From: Tetrahymena thermophila SB210
Taxonomy: Eukaryota > Ciliophora > Oligohymenophorea > Hymenostomatida > Tetrahymenidae
NCBI RefSeq assembly: GCF_000189635.1
Contig: NW_002476376.1
Span: forward strand, 2,004 to 66,003
Direction: 5' to 3'
DNA length: 64,000 nucleotides
A model generated the notes under the pieces. That model was not told the DNA's origin and searched no databases. It worked only from the letters and a program-made list of their open reading frames with translations. Of the stretch, positions 1 through 13,085 are shown in pieces (the first letter of the stretch is position 1; every line of letters starts with the position of its first letter). The translations under genes were made by a program, and so were the position numbers.

Positions 1-84
1 AATCCTTAAAATATTCTTTACTAACTGGTTTATCAAATAATTTGTTTTATTCACCTACTACATGTCAAAATTTTTACACTCTTT

Positions 85-770
85 TTTGAATATGATAGTT
101 AATTCAGAATTTATTTTCTCATCAAAAATCATTCTAAAATATTAATTACTCCCTATTTTGAATATGAAAGTTAATTCAGCATTTATTTTCTCATCAAAAA
201 TCATTTTAAAATATTAATTACAGTCTATTTTGAATGAATATGAAAGTTAATTCAGCATTTATTTTCTCATCAAAAATCATTCTAAAATATTAATTACACG
301 CTATTTTGAATATGAAAGTTAATTCAGCATTTATTTTCTCATCAAAAATCATTCTAAAATATTAATTACTTGCTATTTTGAATATGAAAGTTAATTCAGC
401 ATTTATTTTCTCATCAAAAATCATTCTAAAATATTAATTACACTCTATTTTGAATATGAAAGTTAATTCAGCATTTATTTTCTCATCAAAAATCATTCTA
501 AAATATTAATTACCTCCTATTTTGAAAATGAAAGTTAATTCAGCATTTATTTTCTCATTAAAAATCATTCTAAAATATTAATTACACTCTATTTTGAATA
601 TGAAAGTTAATTCAGCATTTATTTTCTCATCAAAAATCATTCTAAAATATTAATTACTATCTATTTTGAATATGAAAGTTAATTCAGCATTTATTTTCTC
701 ATCAAAAATCATTCTAAAATATTAATTACTTCCTATTTTGAATACAAAAGATAATTTAATATTTATAATA
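85..770. repeat. 71-bp tandem satellite, about 10 copies
   Basis: Nearly identical units of about 71-76 bp recur around positions 90, 166, 242, 314, 385, 456, 529, 600, 671 and 743. A core such as AAAGTTAATTCAGCATTT is followed by a TCATCAAAAATCATT block. Internal copies differ mainly in a 4-6 base spacer just before CTATTTTGAA; the first and last copies are diverged. There is no coding frame. Confidence 0.95.
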
Positions 771-799
771 ACATCAAAACGACTTTAAAAAATAAATTA

Positions 800-1436
800 C
801 CTGTTTTTATTTTGAAAATAAATTGATGAATTTGAATTCAATAAGATTATACATGCTATTTTTAAAATTTAAGTAGATTTTAGTATGTTATTTTAATGAT
901 TGTATGATAGATTACAATCTATTTAGGTGAAAGATTTAAATTGAGAAGTAGTTATTGAAGATAAAAAATGTGACCCTCTAAAAGAATATATATAAAAATT
1001 TATTTACAACCGACTTTCGAATTTACTTACTTCCTGTTGATTATAAAGATAAATTTTAAGGTATAAAACATATAAATTAATTGCAAAAAATTACATCTTT
1101 TTTTGTGTACTAAATAAATTTGTATAATTTAAAAAGGAGATTTATGATTAAAATAAGGTAGGTACTTGCTATTTAAGGATTAGAAAAAATAAATAATTTA
1201 AAAATAAAACAAATCAAAGATTACTTTCTAATTAATTTAAATGAAAGAAATCATATTTAGGGGAAGCTAATTAAAAGAAATTACTGGCTATTATGTTAAT
1301 TTTAGTTAAAATTAGTTTTTTTCTTAATAAAGAAAGCTTAAAAATAATTTGCATGCTATTAAATATTAAAATTAAAGAACTTTGTTGTGTTTAAATAATT
1401 AAAAGTGAATACTCTCTATTTAAATAATATTTTTAT
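800..1436. other. AT-rich spacer, nothing recognised
   Basis: Very AT-rich sequence between the 71-bp satellite and the 3' end of the minus-strand kinase gene. No sustained TGA-free frame with protein-like composition was seen on either strand. It presumably contains the kinase 3' UTR. Confidence 0.6.
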
Positions 1437-3487
1437 TCAGCTTTTTTTTGTAAAAATATTTTTTATTGTAATTACAGTTAATTTTTTAGTATTTCCTCCT
1501 ACTTTTGCAATTTGTCTATTAAAGCTTTAGTTTTTTCTTCTGACTGGCTAATAGTCTCTTTAAGCATGAAATTTGCTTACTCTAATTCTGCTAATTTTGC
1601 CTCCTTTTTTATGAATTAATTTGAATAAATTGGGGATATATTGAGCAAAATTTTGATTAATAACTAAAAGTATTTTTTCAGGGTCTTCTTTCAACTCTTA
1701 GATTAAGTTCTGCTAGTTTTTACTTCAAAAAAAGTTAGAAAAAGTAATAGATTTAAAAAATATTCTTACATTATAGGATAAAACTAATTTGACAAATCCT
1801 ATATGAACTCAATTTCATTTTTAAGTGAACTAGCGAGCTTTTGAGTATCTCCATCTATCATCTAAATAAGCAATTCATCTAACTAAAATTCTAAACTAAT
1901 AATTCCTTTTAAAACAATTAATGCCTCTTTAATGGGCAATCTTTTCCTTGGGACAAATTAAGTTAATCCATCAATAAGTTCTTAAAGATTTTTCTTATAA
2001 ACAAAATTTTAAAACTCACCATCATAATTCAATGGCTTATGTTTATTAAATACTAAGTTGAAATCTATTCCCTAGATAAGAGAATAAATTATATAACCTA
2101 TTTATATTAGATTTTATTTTAAATTAGAGAAATGAAACCAGTATATTTTTTATTTTATTTAATACCTAAAGAACATGCTTCGCTCTAATAAATTTACAAA
2201 AACAAGATAATTAACATTTAATTAGAATAATTTAAATATTTACTCTGTTACTTGGTTCTTGTTTGACTTAAATCCCTAGTTTTTAATATTCATCATAATA
2301 AACCTTACCTATTATTTTGTCAGTTGGGTCATAGCATTCTGGAGCTTGATAAATAAAGTTTCCCATCTTAAAATTTTTTGAATTGAATTAAATAAATTTC
2401 TTGTTAGTGTTGAGTAAAAGATTAATTTATACATATTAATTGTGTGAATAACCAGATTTAACTGTCAGTTTATCTGCTAATCCAAAATCGGCTTTATATT
2501 ATTTAGAATATGAAGTCTTGTTTAGATTTGTTAATAATTTACAAACAACGGCATTTCCATTATAGTCAATTAAGATATTGTCCATTTTCAGATCATTAAC
2601 AAGACAGTTCTTAGAGTGAATGTAGTAAAGGCCTTCAGTAATATCCTTAGCATATTTAATTGCTGATATTTCATTCAGTCTTTTGTTTAATTTACTTTCT
2701 ATGATTTCAGTGAGAGTTCCTTTTTATAACATTACATTAAAAAATTTTATAAAATTGGTTAAATAGTTAATTTGTATTTATATTTATTTAATAATAAGGT
2801 AAAATAGATAAATAAATAGAAATTAAAATATTATGTACCCTAACACTCGTTTAGAACTAAGTACATGAACTACTTTCCTTCAAATGAGTCTAAAAGACTG
2901 ACTACGTAAGGAGAGCCTCTGCATTATTTGAGTATATCTATTTCTTATTTCACTTTATTATAAACTTCATCATAAAGATTTCCCTAAAGATCTCTCACTT
3001 AAACGCCCTTGATGGCATATCTCATTTAATTTTTAAAATCTTTTGCTAACAAGACTAATCCTTGTGCTCCCTACCCTAAAAACCTGAAATCAGAGTAGCC
3101 TTTTTCAGTTAATTCAATTTTCATAGCTTAATACATTGAAGCTTGTTAAGGGTTCAACTTTGGTTCTTTGATGTCAGAAACTTTTGGTTTACCAAGTTAA
3201 AAATTTATTAAATTTGGCATAAATTAATTAATTAGTTAATTTATTGATTAATTGATTGTTATAATAATTAAAATGTTTTTAATTTTAAATGTAGCAAATA
3301 GTAATTAATGCTTTAACAGATATATTTATTTATTGAAGTCATTAAATATTATTTTATTTAAATCTTATTTACACATTAGTTCAGGCTTATCAAGCATTTG
3401 GATACCCTTCCTTTTATACATTTATTTCACTCTCTTCCTGTTTTGGACATGCCATATCAATTGTTGTTTAACCTCTTAAGATGCCAT
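1437..3487 (-). CDS. Protein kinase domain protein with C-terminal coiled coil (multi-exon)
   Basis: A probable Ser/Thr protein kinase. The start at 3487 gives MASQEVKQQLIWHVQNRK. The second exon (about 3200-2835) carries the glycine loop GQGAQGLVLLAKD and the ATP-binding lysine in RYAIKG. The next (about 2730-2440) has a modified catalytic loop, LVNDLKMDN: the HRD His and Arg are replaced, but Asp, Lys and Asn are kept. ADFGLADKL follows, then the APE motif as APECYDP near 2360. The C-terminus (about 1690-1440) looks like a coiled coil, for example KLAELEQANFMLKETISQSE. Joining the frame around IPNLFKLIHKK to the coil needs one base fewer in an A6 run near 1605, a sequencing error or real frameshift. 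The proposed stop at 1437 needs a 35-bp last intron, so the 3' end is provisional. The kinase subfamily is not assigned. Confidence 0.82.
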
Positions 3488-4714
3488 GAGATTTTAGCTG
3501 ATAATATCGATTTTTTAATATTACAATTTTTTTTTTCTAACAAATTAATTTGAATAAATTAATTATCTTCCAATAAACAATATTTCTTCACTTTTAAATG
3601 TTAATTTTTTGTTAAAAACTGGTGTAAATTAATTAATTAGCAATTAGAATATTTAATAGACAAAAATTTTCTTTTACAGAAATTATAAATATTACGTATC
3701 AAATCTTAGATAATAATATCAATAAAATTTATATTAGCCCTACTTTCAATCATCTTTCGAATCATCATAAAATATAAGATGACATCATCTATAAGATAAG
3801 CGAATATAGAGCAAATAGAAATTTATAAAATGATAGCCAAACGATGAATATTAGGCCTCAAAAATTTCACCATTTAAACTGTAAAAAAGGACAAAATTTC
3901 TAGCTTTAAGTAAATATTAACATACATACATATTTCACATTTAAAACTTAAGCTTTTTATATCCTGAATAAAATTTACCATTCATTTATCTTCACAATAA
4001 TAAAATACCAGTAAATGGCATTAGGAATCAAATTTTGGATTATAAAATATTATAGCAAAGTAAAAGTATAATTTATATATAACATAGTTCATCTAATTAA
4101 TGAAACTTAGTTATCAAATTTCTCACAAGTTATATTTTAAAAGAAGAAAAAATTTATGACTATAAACAGATTTTAGCATTTTGTAAATTTCTAAACAAAA
4201 ACAATTTGTTATTCTAAATAATTTCAAAATTAAAATATGGTCAATTAGTATGTATACTTGCTTTTAAATATAAAGTATCAATCAACAAGATAAACTAAAA
4301 CTTATAATATAGATAATAGAATTAACAAGTATTAATTGCAATATTATTTTAACTCTATGTATGAAATTTTATTTAAATATTTTGTCTATTTGACTGAAAA
4401 ATCTACAACTATTATCTTTTTACTGGTTTAAATATTTTTCTGATTAGCTTATTTACTGTATAAGAAATTCTCACTTATTTATATCATAAAAAGTTTAATA
4501 TAATTATATATACAGTTATTTTATTATAATCTAGCTATGAAACATTCTATCAAATTATCAAATGATTATAATTTTTATTGTTAGAAATGGCTTTCTTTCA
4601 ATAATATCAAAAATAATAGAGAGCTATTAGAATATTTATCAAATCAAATTTTCCTCCTTTATTAAGGTAAAATACCTATCTAATTATTAGATAAACATAG
4701 ATTTCAATAAGGGA
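3488..4714. other. AT-rich spacer, nothing recognised
   Basis: About 1.2 kb of AT-rich sequence upstream of the kinase start. It should hold that gene's promoter, but no specific element could be identified. Confidence 0.55.
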
Positions 4715-6010
4715 AAGAAGTAATGCAAATATGTTTATAATAATTATCTAATGTCAATCAAATATTCTAATGTCATTAATGACATTTGAAAATAAATATG
4801 AATGAAAAATAAATAGATATTAACAATTTATTTTATTAATAGTAAATGAGGGAAAAAATAAATAAAAGAATATTAAAATATCTCAAAGTAAATTAAAAAG
4901 AATCATAAGAATGAAGATTCTGTTTTTTTTTAAAGTAGGAAATATGATTAATAAAAACTTCTAAATAATGTTTAAAAGCATTAACATATATATGAATTAA
5001 TTACTTAGAAATATATTATTAATATTATTTTTTATGAAAATTATATTTCGCTGTTGTTTCAACACCTTTTTTAACTTTTTCTACCTTGGATTTTAATTAT
5101 AATTCTGAGGAAAGCTTTTTTAAGTATCTAAGCATGCTAAAATGAGGCTAGAAAGAGCATTTTAGATATATTTTATGAATATATTTTAAATATTTTATAT
5201 GATTTAGCATTTATTTAGTGAAGCCAATTAAAATAAATAAAATAATTTATCTTTGCTTGCTTTTTTTCTATAATAATGGTAGATATATATTTTCATCATT
5301 ACATCTCTTTCTCAGTGATAAAAATGGCCTAAATTATAGATATTTTAAACTTTCTTAAACCTATTTTTTTATTAATTTAGAATTAGCCATAAAATAAAAC
5401 CATAAACAGGATTTACCTTAAACTCAAATCTTGAGATTGTTAATCCTTTTTTCCTTTAGTGCAAGAGATAGGAAACATAGTTTTTCTAAATTAAAACATA
5501 CTATGTTAGACAAAAAAAGTAAGAATTTTGTAATTTTACTAGGTTATTACTTGATTCTCATTCTAAATTATGCTAAATCTTTAAAAAAATTAGCATTATT
5601 TGTCATTTACTTACTTATTTATGGAAGGACAAAAATAATAACTCCAAAAATGTATTTTAAAGTTACTATTAGACCATATTTATTGCAAAAGCACAATAAT
5701 CATTCATTTAAACTTGATTTCCATTAATGACGCATATTTGGCTAACTTCTAAATTCACACTAAGTTGTACCTGAGATGATTGATGTGTTAAAATTTATCC
5801 AATAATCTTTTTGATTAATCAAATTAGAGCATTTTGCTGCTATATTTTTTACAAACCATCTATCTATTTTAAAGAAATTGAATATTTTTCTTAAACTCTA
5901 TTTATAACTATGAATTATCTAATCTAAATGCAGTAATAAGGATTTTCATTATATTTTTTAAGCAAAGAAAAATATATACTTTGAGATTGGGTACTAAAAA
6001 TATTTTTTTA
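4715..6010. repeat. 1.3-kb tandem duplication, copy A
   Basis: This segment is repeated with small indels at 6140-7470. It begins with ATGCAAATATGTTTATAATA and ends after TGCAGTAATAAGGATTTTC. The offset grows from about 1425 bp at the left to about 1454 bp at the right. The best-preserved block is AAGCATGCTAAAATGAGGCT near 5131. A 98-codon frame at 5431-5727 begins with TTG, diverges from copy B, and is not accepted as a gene. Confidence 0.85.
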
Positions 6011-6139
6011 AAAAAAATAGGAATATTAAAAATGAATAAACTAGAATGACTTTAGGTAAGCTTCAAAGTTATTTAGTGATATCAGTATGGAGATGCTATG
6101 GTAAGGATTGTTAAAAGTGGAGAGTTAATTTATATAATT

Positions 6140-7470
6140 AACATGTAATGCAAATATGTTTATAATAATTACCTAATGCAATTAAAGAATCAAATATTCT
6201 AATGCCATGAATGACTTTTAAAAATGAATATGAATGAAAAATAAATAGATACTAACTTTTTAAATAAATAATAGTAAGTAAATGAGGGGAGAAAAATAAA
6301 AAGAATATTAAATATCTCTAAGTAAATTAAAAAGAATCATATGAATGAATAAAGCTTTATTTTATTTTTAAAAGTAGTAAATATGATTAATAAAAACTTC
6401 TAAATAATGAATAAAATCATTAACATATATATATATGCATTAATTACTTAGTTTTATATTATTAATATTATTTTTTATGGATATTGTTTTTTGTTGATGT
6501 CTCAATCAACACCTTTTTCAACTTTTACTACCTAGGATTTTAAGTATAATTCTGAGGAAAACTTTTTTAAGTATATAAGCATGCTAAAATGAGGCTAGAA
6601 AGAATATTTTTAGAGTTATTTTATGAAAAGATTTTAAATATTTTATATGATTAAGCTTTATTTTGTAAAGCCAATTAAAATAATTTATCTTTGCTTACTT
6701 TTTTTTCTATAATAATGGTATATGTATATTTTCGTCATTACATCTCTCTCTCAGTGATAAAAATGGCTTGTTTAGGAAATAATAGATATTTTAAACTTGC
6801 TTAAGCCTATTTTTTTATTAATTAAGAATTAGCCATAATATAAAACCATAAATAGTATTTACCTTAAATTCAAATCATGAGATTGTTAATCATTTTATCC
6901 TTTTGTGCAAGAGGTAGGAAACATCATTTTTCTAAATTAAAATGTACTATGTTAGACAAAAAAAGCAAGAATTTTGTAATTTTGTTAGGTTATTACTTGA
7001 TTCGCTTTCTAAATTATGCTAAATGCTTTAAAAAAATTTAGCATTATTTGTCATTTACTTACTTATCTATAGAAGGACAAAAACAATAACTCCAAAAATG
7101 ATTTTTAAAGTTACTATTAGACCATATTTATTGCAAAAGAACAATAATCATTCATTTAAACTTGGTTTCCCTTAATGAACCGTATGTGCCCATTTTCTAA
7201 ATTGACACTAAGTAGTACCTGAAATGATTGATGAACTATAATTTATCCATTAGTCCTATTTGATTAATCAAATAAATGCTTTTTGTTACTATATTTTTTA
7301 TAATGCCATCTATTTTAAAGTAATTAATTGACTATTTTTCTTAAACTCTATTTATAACTATATATGATTTATCTAATGTAAATGCAGTAATAAGGATTTT
7401 CATTATATTTTTAATAATGAAAAAGAAGAATAAATACTTTGATATTGGAAACAAAAAATATTTTTTAGAA
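6140..7470. repeat. 1.3-kb tandem duplication, copy B
   Basis: This is the second copy of the 4715-6010 segment, in the same orientation. About 130 bp of unrelated sequence separates the two. Differences are scattered substitutions and short indels, which fits an old neutral duplication. The frame starting at 6877 matches copy A's frame for about 50 codons and then shifts. Confidence 0.85.
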
Positions 7471-8597
7471 AAAAAGGATTAATAAAATAAATAAACTAAT
7501 TTCTTACATTTAAATATGTATTGAGTTAAATTTTAAAAAAATTCATTTTAGCAAAAACAAATAAATCAGAAATAAAAAGGAAATAAATAAAAAGTATAAG
7601 TACTAATAATTATTGAAGAAAAAGTTTATTTTAGACTATAATTAATTATAAGTTTTTATCAATAAAAAAAATAAAAATTAAATTGTATCCTTAAATTTTA
7701 ATCTTTAAATTTAAAAATTTTAAATTAATTTTACTTATTTAAAAAAAAATATTTTTAAACTATTTTTTCATTAATTAAAGTTATAAATTTTTTACTTGCA
7801 TCTTATTTTGCTATTCAAAAGTAGAATAAAATGATATTTTAATTGATTTTTAAATTTATTATTATTAATAAATTTTCTTTTTGTTTACAAATATGTAATA
7901 GCATTTGTTTTACAAATTTAAAATTTCATACTTTGTAAATAAATTTAAATGAAAATAACATTTTTAGATAAATCAAAGTAATTGCTAGCTTTGTTTATTT
8001 ATTTATTTGCCTTTTTAAGAGTTTTCTTTTGTCAAAGAGATAAAATACTTATTATTACCTCTATAAAAAAGTAAAGGATTCATTTTAATTGAGATTATCA
8101 AAGATGCTTTATAGATTTAGATGCTTTTTATTTCATTTGTTTTATGAAAAAATAAAATAACTGAGAGCACAATACCATAAAATAGTTAAATGAATAAACA
8201 AATAAATGAAAAATCAATAAATTATTTTAGGAAAATTATATGTAAGTAATTATTTTCCAAAGTTAAAGCTGAAGGATTACTACTTATAAAGAAGAAATCA
8301 TTTGAAAATACAATATATATATTAAATTTTTGAATACTTTCAAATTTAAGATATGAAGAGAATGTATATAGAGTACATTAAGAATGATAAATAAAATATA
8401 ATAAAATTAAAAAGATCTATAAATAAATATAGCATTCATTTCTTTAAAAAATTTGATTTTAAATAAATAGTGAATAATTTAATTGATTAAATAATTGTAC
8501 TGACTTCAAATAGAGATTGCATAAAAACTTAATTTAAATTTACATTATAAAGCGAATTACATATAGAGGACCAAGAGATTTAGCAAATTCTCAAATA
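7471..8597. other. AT-rich spacer, nothing recognised
   Basis: About 1.1 kb of very AT-rich DNA with many A and T runs. It is probably the promoter and 5' UTR of the plus-strand gene starting at 8598. No motif can be supported. Confidence 0.55.
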
Positions 8598-10502
8598 ATG
8601 AAGCCAAGCCAATCAAGCTTATTCTCTAATAACTCTCCTTGGAAGGATGGGATCGAGCCTGTATTTTAAACAGGCTAATTTGCAATAGCTTAACAACAGC
8701 AATATGCAGTTATGTAAAATATGAATAGATATTATCCATAAATGCCAATACAGTATTAAATGAATCCTCAGCTCATAAAATAAAGAAATTCCTTTTAATC
8801 TTAGCCATCTCCCTTGAATAGACAGCTCAATAATAGCCAATAACAAATAAATAAAGGAAATAATGCTTAAAAGACTAGCATTTACAAGGAGTAATTTCAA
8901 CAAATATTCAATCAAGAATAAGAAAATGTAAAGTCGCCTTATATGAATACTTCTCGCAGCAATTTTTCAAATAATAATAACAACAATACAAATAATGAGA
9001 CAGGCAGAAGTAGAAGAGATCCAAATTAGCAGTTTCAAGCAGAAGCAGCTAAAGTTGTAATTAGCATTTAGAATAATTTATTAGGGATAATAGAAGGAAT
9101 TCAAAAGAACATAGTTAAGAGCGTAAACTCTAACGTTAACCATTAATTAAAAAAGCAGAGATATTTAATTAAAAAGAAACATGAATAAATTTTATAGCAA
9201 ATGAATGACTAAGAAATAGTGAGAGGAGCAAAGTTTCCTCATGTTTAATCTCCTTCAGAAAAGAAGCAATAAAAATCTTATTAGAAAGCTGAAAGATCTT
9301 ATTCAGCTGCTGGCGATTCTGAGCCTTTTAGAGTATCTAATAAATAAGATGATTTTCAAAAGCCTATAACAGCAGAAATTCAGTTAAAAGAAAAATCTTA
9401 AAGTTAATAAAGTAAAAGTAACAACACTTAGATAAACATAAACTAAATATAAAAAGTAAAAGAATACAGTGGCGATGAATTATCAAATAAAAGGGACTAG
9501 CCATATTCCAATAGGAACTAAAGTAAGCCAGATTCAAGCAGATCAAATACAAATCAAGCTAATAATGCTAATACAATTAATAATAAATAGAGCAACAGTC
9601 AAAATAATGTTAGCTATGAGAATATGAATAAAACTATTAAAGATGAAGAAGTTTTTATTATCGAAGAAAGAAAAAGTGTAGATTACGGGACATCAAACCA
9701 AACCTTGAAGAAAAATAAATCTAAAGAAACTCTAGGCAATTAGAATTAAAATAATAATAGTAATAATCTTAGTAATAATAACAGCAATAACATTAATAAT
9801 GTAAGTAAAAATGATATTAATAAGCAAACAGTTAATAGAAAATATGATTAGCTTTTTGAGGATACTTCTAACGCAGATGGTCTTCAACAAAGTGCTATGA
9901 AAAACGAGTTTCTTGATGATGGTAACTCGTTGGCTTACACTTTAGATGATGAAATTTCAAAGGCATCTGTATTTTTTGGAAACAACAGAGACAGCATAGC
10001 CTTTGATTAATCCAAAGTTAAAATTGGGAATGCAAGCAGAAATCCCAGCATTATTTAGCAACAACAATAAAACCAAGCTAAAAATATATTTGAAGATGAT
10101 GAAGAAGTAGATCTAGATGATTTAGATGATATCAATTAAAGCAAGCAAGGTAACTAAAGGAATTCGCAAGGCTTCCATAATATTAACACTCAGCCCGCTT
10201 CAAGATAAAGCTAATAATAAAAACTAAAGAATTAAAATTCCCATGAAAAAAGTCCGCTAAGTGATTAATATGGTGATGAGCTTTTTGAAGATTTGTTGGA
10301 TGAAGATGAAATTGATGGCAACTTTTCAAACGTTAAAAAGTAGTAAACTTACCTCAAAAACGAAAGCAACTTAAATTAAAATAATAAAATTAATGTATAA
10401 CAAAATTATCAAAACAAATAAGCTAAATAGCCAGATAACAAAGGCGACGAAGACGATGCCTATAAATATGATAGTGATGAATTTGATTTAGATGATTTCT
10501 GA
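8598..10502 (+). CDS. Asn/Gln-rich protein with acidic C-terminal motifs, unknown function (634 aa)
   Basis: One uninterrupted frame runs from ATG at 8598 to TGA at 10500-10502, using many in-frame TAA/TAG codons. The protein is largely low complexity, with runs of Asn and Gln and many Ser. The middle (about residues 140-230) is the part most likely to fold, with helix-forming stretches such as EAAKVVISIQNNLLGIIEGI followed by a Lys-rich segment. The C-terminal third has repeated acidic clusters: FEDDEEVDLDDLDD, ELFEDLLDEDE and, at the very end, EFDLDDF. These look like short acidic binding motifs in a disordered tail. No enzyme domain, signal peptide or membrane helix is visible. The family is not recognised and no function is proposed. 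Confidence 0.88.
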
Positions 10503-10589
10503 TTTTTTTAAATCAAAGCTTGATTTTTACCCAGAAATTTAAACTAAGCAAAAAATCAATCAACAAATAAATCTTTATTCGCTATTTCT

Positions 10590-11745
10590 TTATTTATTTA
10601 TTATTAAAAATTCTAAAATTACTATTCTATATTCCAATCAATTTATTATGTAAATAACTTTATCCATTTTTTTAAACTCAAAGTTAAAAAATTATTTTTT
10701 TATTTACTTAACAACAATAAAATAACCATGATTTTTAAAAGAATAAGTAAAAAACATTGATTAATCATAATTATTGCATATTCCAATCAAATAAATTAAT
10801 ATGTAAATAACTTTAGCCATATTTTTAAGCATAACTAACCTAAAAAATATTTATATATTTGCTTAAAAACAGCATGATAACAATGATATTTAAAAGAATA
10901 AGCAAAAAGCATTGATTAATCATAATTATTGCATATTTCAATCAATCAATTTAATATTTCAATAACTTTATCCATATTTTTAAGAATAACCTAAAAAATA
11001 TTTTATATTTGCTTAATAACAGCATAATAACAATGATAATTAGTATACTAACAAAGTAAAAAATATTGATTAATTATTATTACTCTCTTTTCCAATTAAT
11101 TAATTTATTAAGTAGCTTTGATATATTTAACATATTAAGAGATGTATTGATTAATCATAATTATATTATATTCCAATCAATCAATTTATTATAAAAATAA
11201 CTTCATTCATATTTTTAAACTTAAGACTAACCTAAAAAATATTTTTATACCTAAAAGCAACAAAATAACAGATATTTTAAATACTAAGTAAAGTATTGAT
11301 TAATCACAATTATTCTATCTATATTCCAATTAATCAATTTATTATTTAAATAACTTTATCTATATTTTACTTGCTTAAAAATAACAAAATAGAAATCTTT
11401 AAATATATTTTTAAACTTAAACTAACCTAAAAAATATTTTTATATTTACTTAGCAACAAAAAAATAATGATATTTAACATACTAAGTGAAGTATTGATTA
11501 ATAATAATTATTCTTTATTCCAATCAATCATTTTATTTTTAAAAACAAAATAACAATGATATTTAATATACTAAGTGAAGTATTGATTATGATAAATATT
11601 CTATATATAATTCAATCACTTTATTATGTAAATAACTTTAACCATATTTTTTAAACATAAGAAAAATTCAATAATTTTTATTTGCTTAACAACAACAAAA
11701 TAATAATGATATTTAACATAATAAGTGAAGTATTAATTAATCAAA
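10590..11745. repeat. Degenerate 90-155-bp tandem repeat
   Basis: The block ATTGATTAATCATAATTATT, followed by TTCCAATCAATCAATTTATT and a TAACTTTATCCATATTTTTA block, recurs near 10758, 10912, 11068, 11136, 11295, 11495, 11582 and 11734. Copies are strongly diverged and unevenly spaced. The repeat lies directly 3' of the Asn/Gln-rich gene and has no coding frame. Confidence 0.8.
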
Positions 11746-13085
11746 CCACAAAATCTTAAAATTAAGAATATTTTCTTTTTATAATTAATTTGTTTTACTA
11801 TAAGTTTATTTACAGAGTAATTCATAGGAATCTCCATCCTTTTTTTAAAGTTATATATCAGCTGAAAAAAACTATTAAATTTTTGTAAAATCCACTAAAT
11901 AGGAAAACTATCTGACAAACTTTGCTAATTAAGTTAATTATATTGAAGTATTAGCAAAAGTATTAAATAATTAAATTAAGCTAGAATTAATAAAAATAAC
12001 TTCATAATTAAACTCTGTAACAATTTGTAAGTATTACTTCTTACTTTAATTTACATTTTTTTTTACTTAAAACCTTTATGCAAACTTATTAGCAAGCTTA
12101 AGCTAAAAAAAATTAAAATTTATCTTGATTTATAACAATATAAGTTACTATTTTAATATTTAATTATGTGCAAACACAATTTAATTCATTTTATAAACAA
12201 ATACTGCTTTGATAATTTTAAAAGCTTCTTTTAATTTACTATAAAATTTAAGAATATATTTCTCAACTAAAATTAAAACATTGAAATGTTACAAATTAAT
12301 AATTTCAAAATACTTTTATATATTCTGATGAAATTTTATGCTTTTTAAGTATTAAAAAATGATTAATTGCTAAGTGAACTTTCCAATTATTTGATTGTTA
12401 ATATTTCAATTTTCTATTTTCTATTTTTAATTTCAAATTTTATTAAAATAAATAAATAAATTAATCTAATACTAAAAATAAATAAACTAATTTTTTTATA
12501 CTTTTCCAAAAATCTGAGAATATTTTTATTATATTTATTGCCATTTCTATCTTCAAAAAAGTATTCAGATTGAAAGTTTTAAAAGTTAAAAAAAAATATT
12601 GCACTGTTATTATAATTAAATTGCTGTAAATTAATTTTAATATTTCAGAATTTGTTGAGTTTATCAATCAATATATTTGTGGAATATATTATCTCTTTAT
12701 TGATTTTATTGCTTTTAAATATTTTTTGGCGCTTCAGGTAATATATTTTATATTTAAAGCTTTGCTAAAACAAAATGAAAAATAAATTTTTATCTTTTGG
12801 TAAGATCTCAATAGCTCAATTAAATTTTTATTGCATTTTATTAATTATTTACATAATGAACTTTTAATTTAATGGCTTTTGATTGAGAAAGTAATGAAAT
12901 GATTATTCATTCTCGAAGTTACTCTATTTTTTAATTTATTTATTTATTCAAATCTCTGAAATTAGTTGAAAGATATTATTTCTAATAAACTTTTTGATCT
13001 AATTGCAATAGAAAATTTAATATTTATTACTTGAAATTGAGCTAGAATATACTAAAAATTGTTATTTTCAATAAAATATCAGTAA
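11746..13085. other. AT-rich spacer, nothing recognised
   Basis: About 1.3 kb of AT-rich DNA between the degenerate repeat and the tRNA gene. No gene-like frame was seen; the short minus-strand frame at 12461-12667 has only AT-driven composition. Confidence 0.55.

Noticed and set aside
85-770. CRISPR-like look of the 71-bp repeat array
   Set aside because: The repeated part is almost the whole unit and the variable part is only a few bases; there are no unique spacers, and the organism is a eukaryote.
5431-5727. 98-codon frame inside duplication copy A
   Set aside because: It begins with TTG, has AT-driven composition, and the equivalent frame in copy B shifts after about 50 codons; the pattern of differences does not favour coding.
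8619-9552. Minus-strand frames at 8619-8915 and 9364-9552
   Set aside because: They lie antisense to the long plus-strand gene at 8598-10502 and have Leu/Ile-rich composition created by the complementary Asn/Gln codons.
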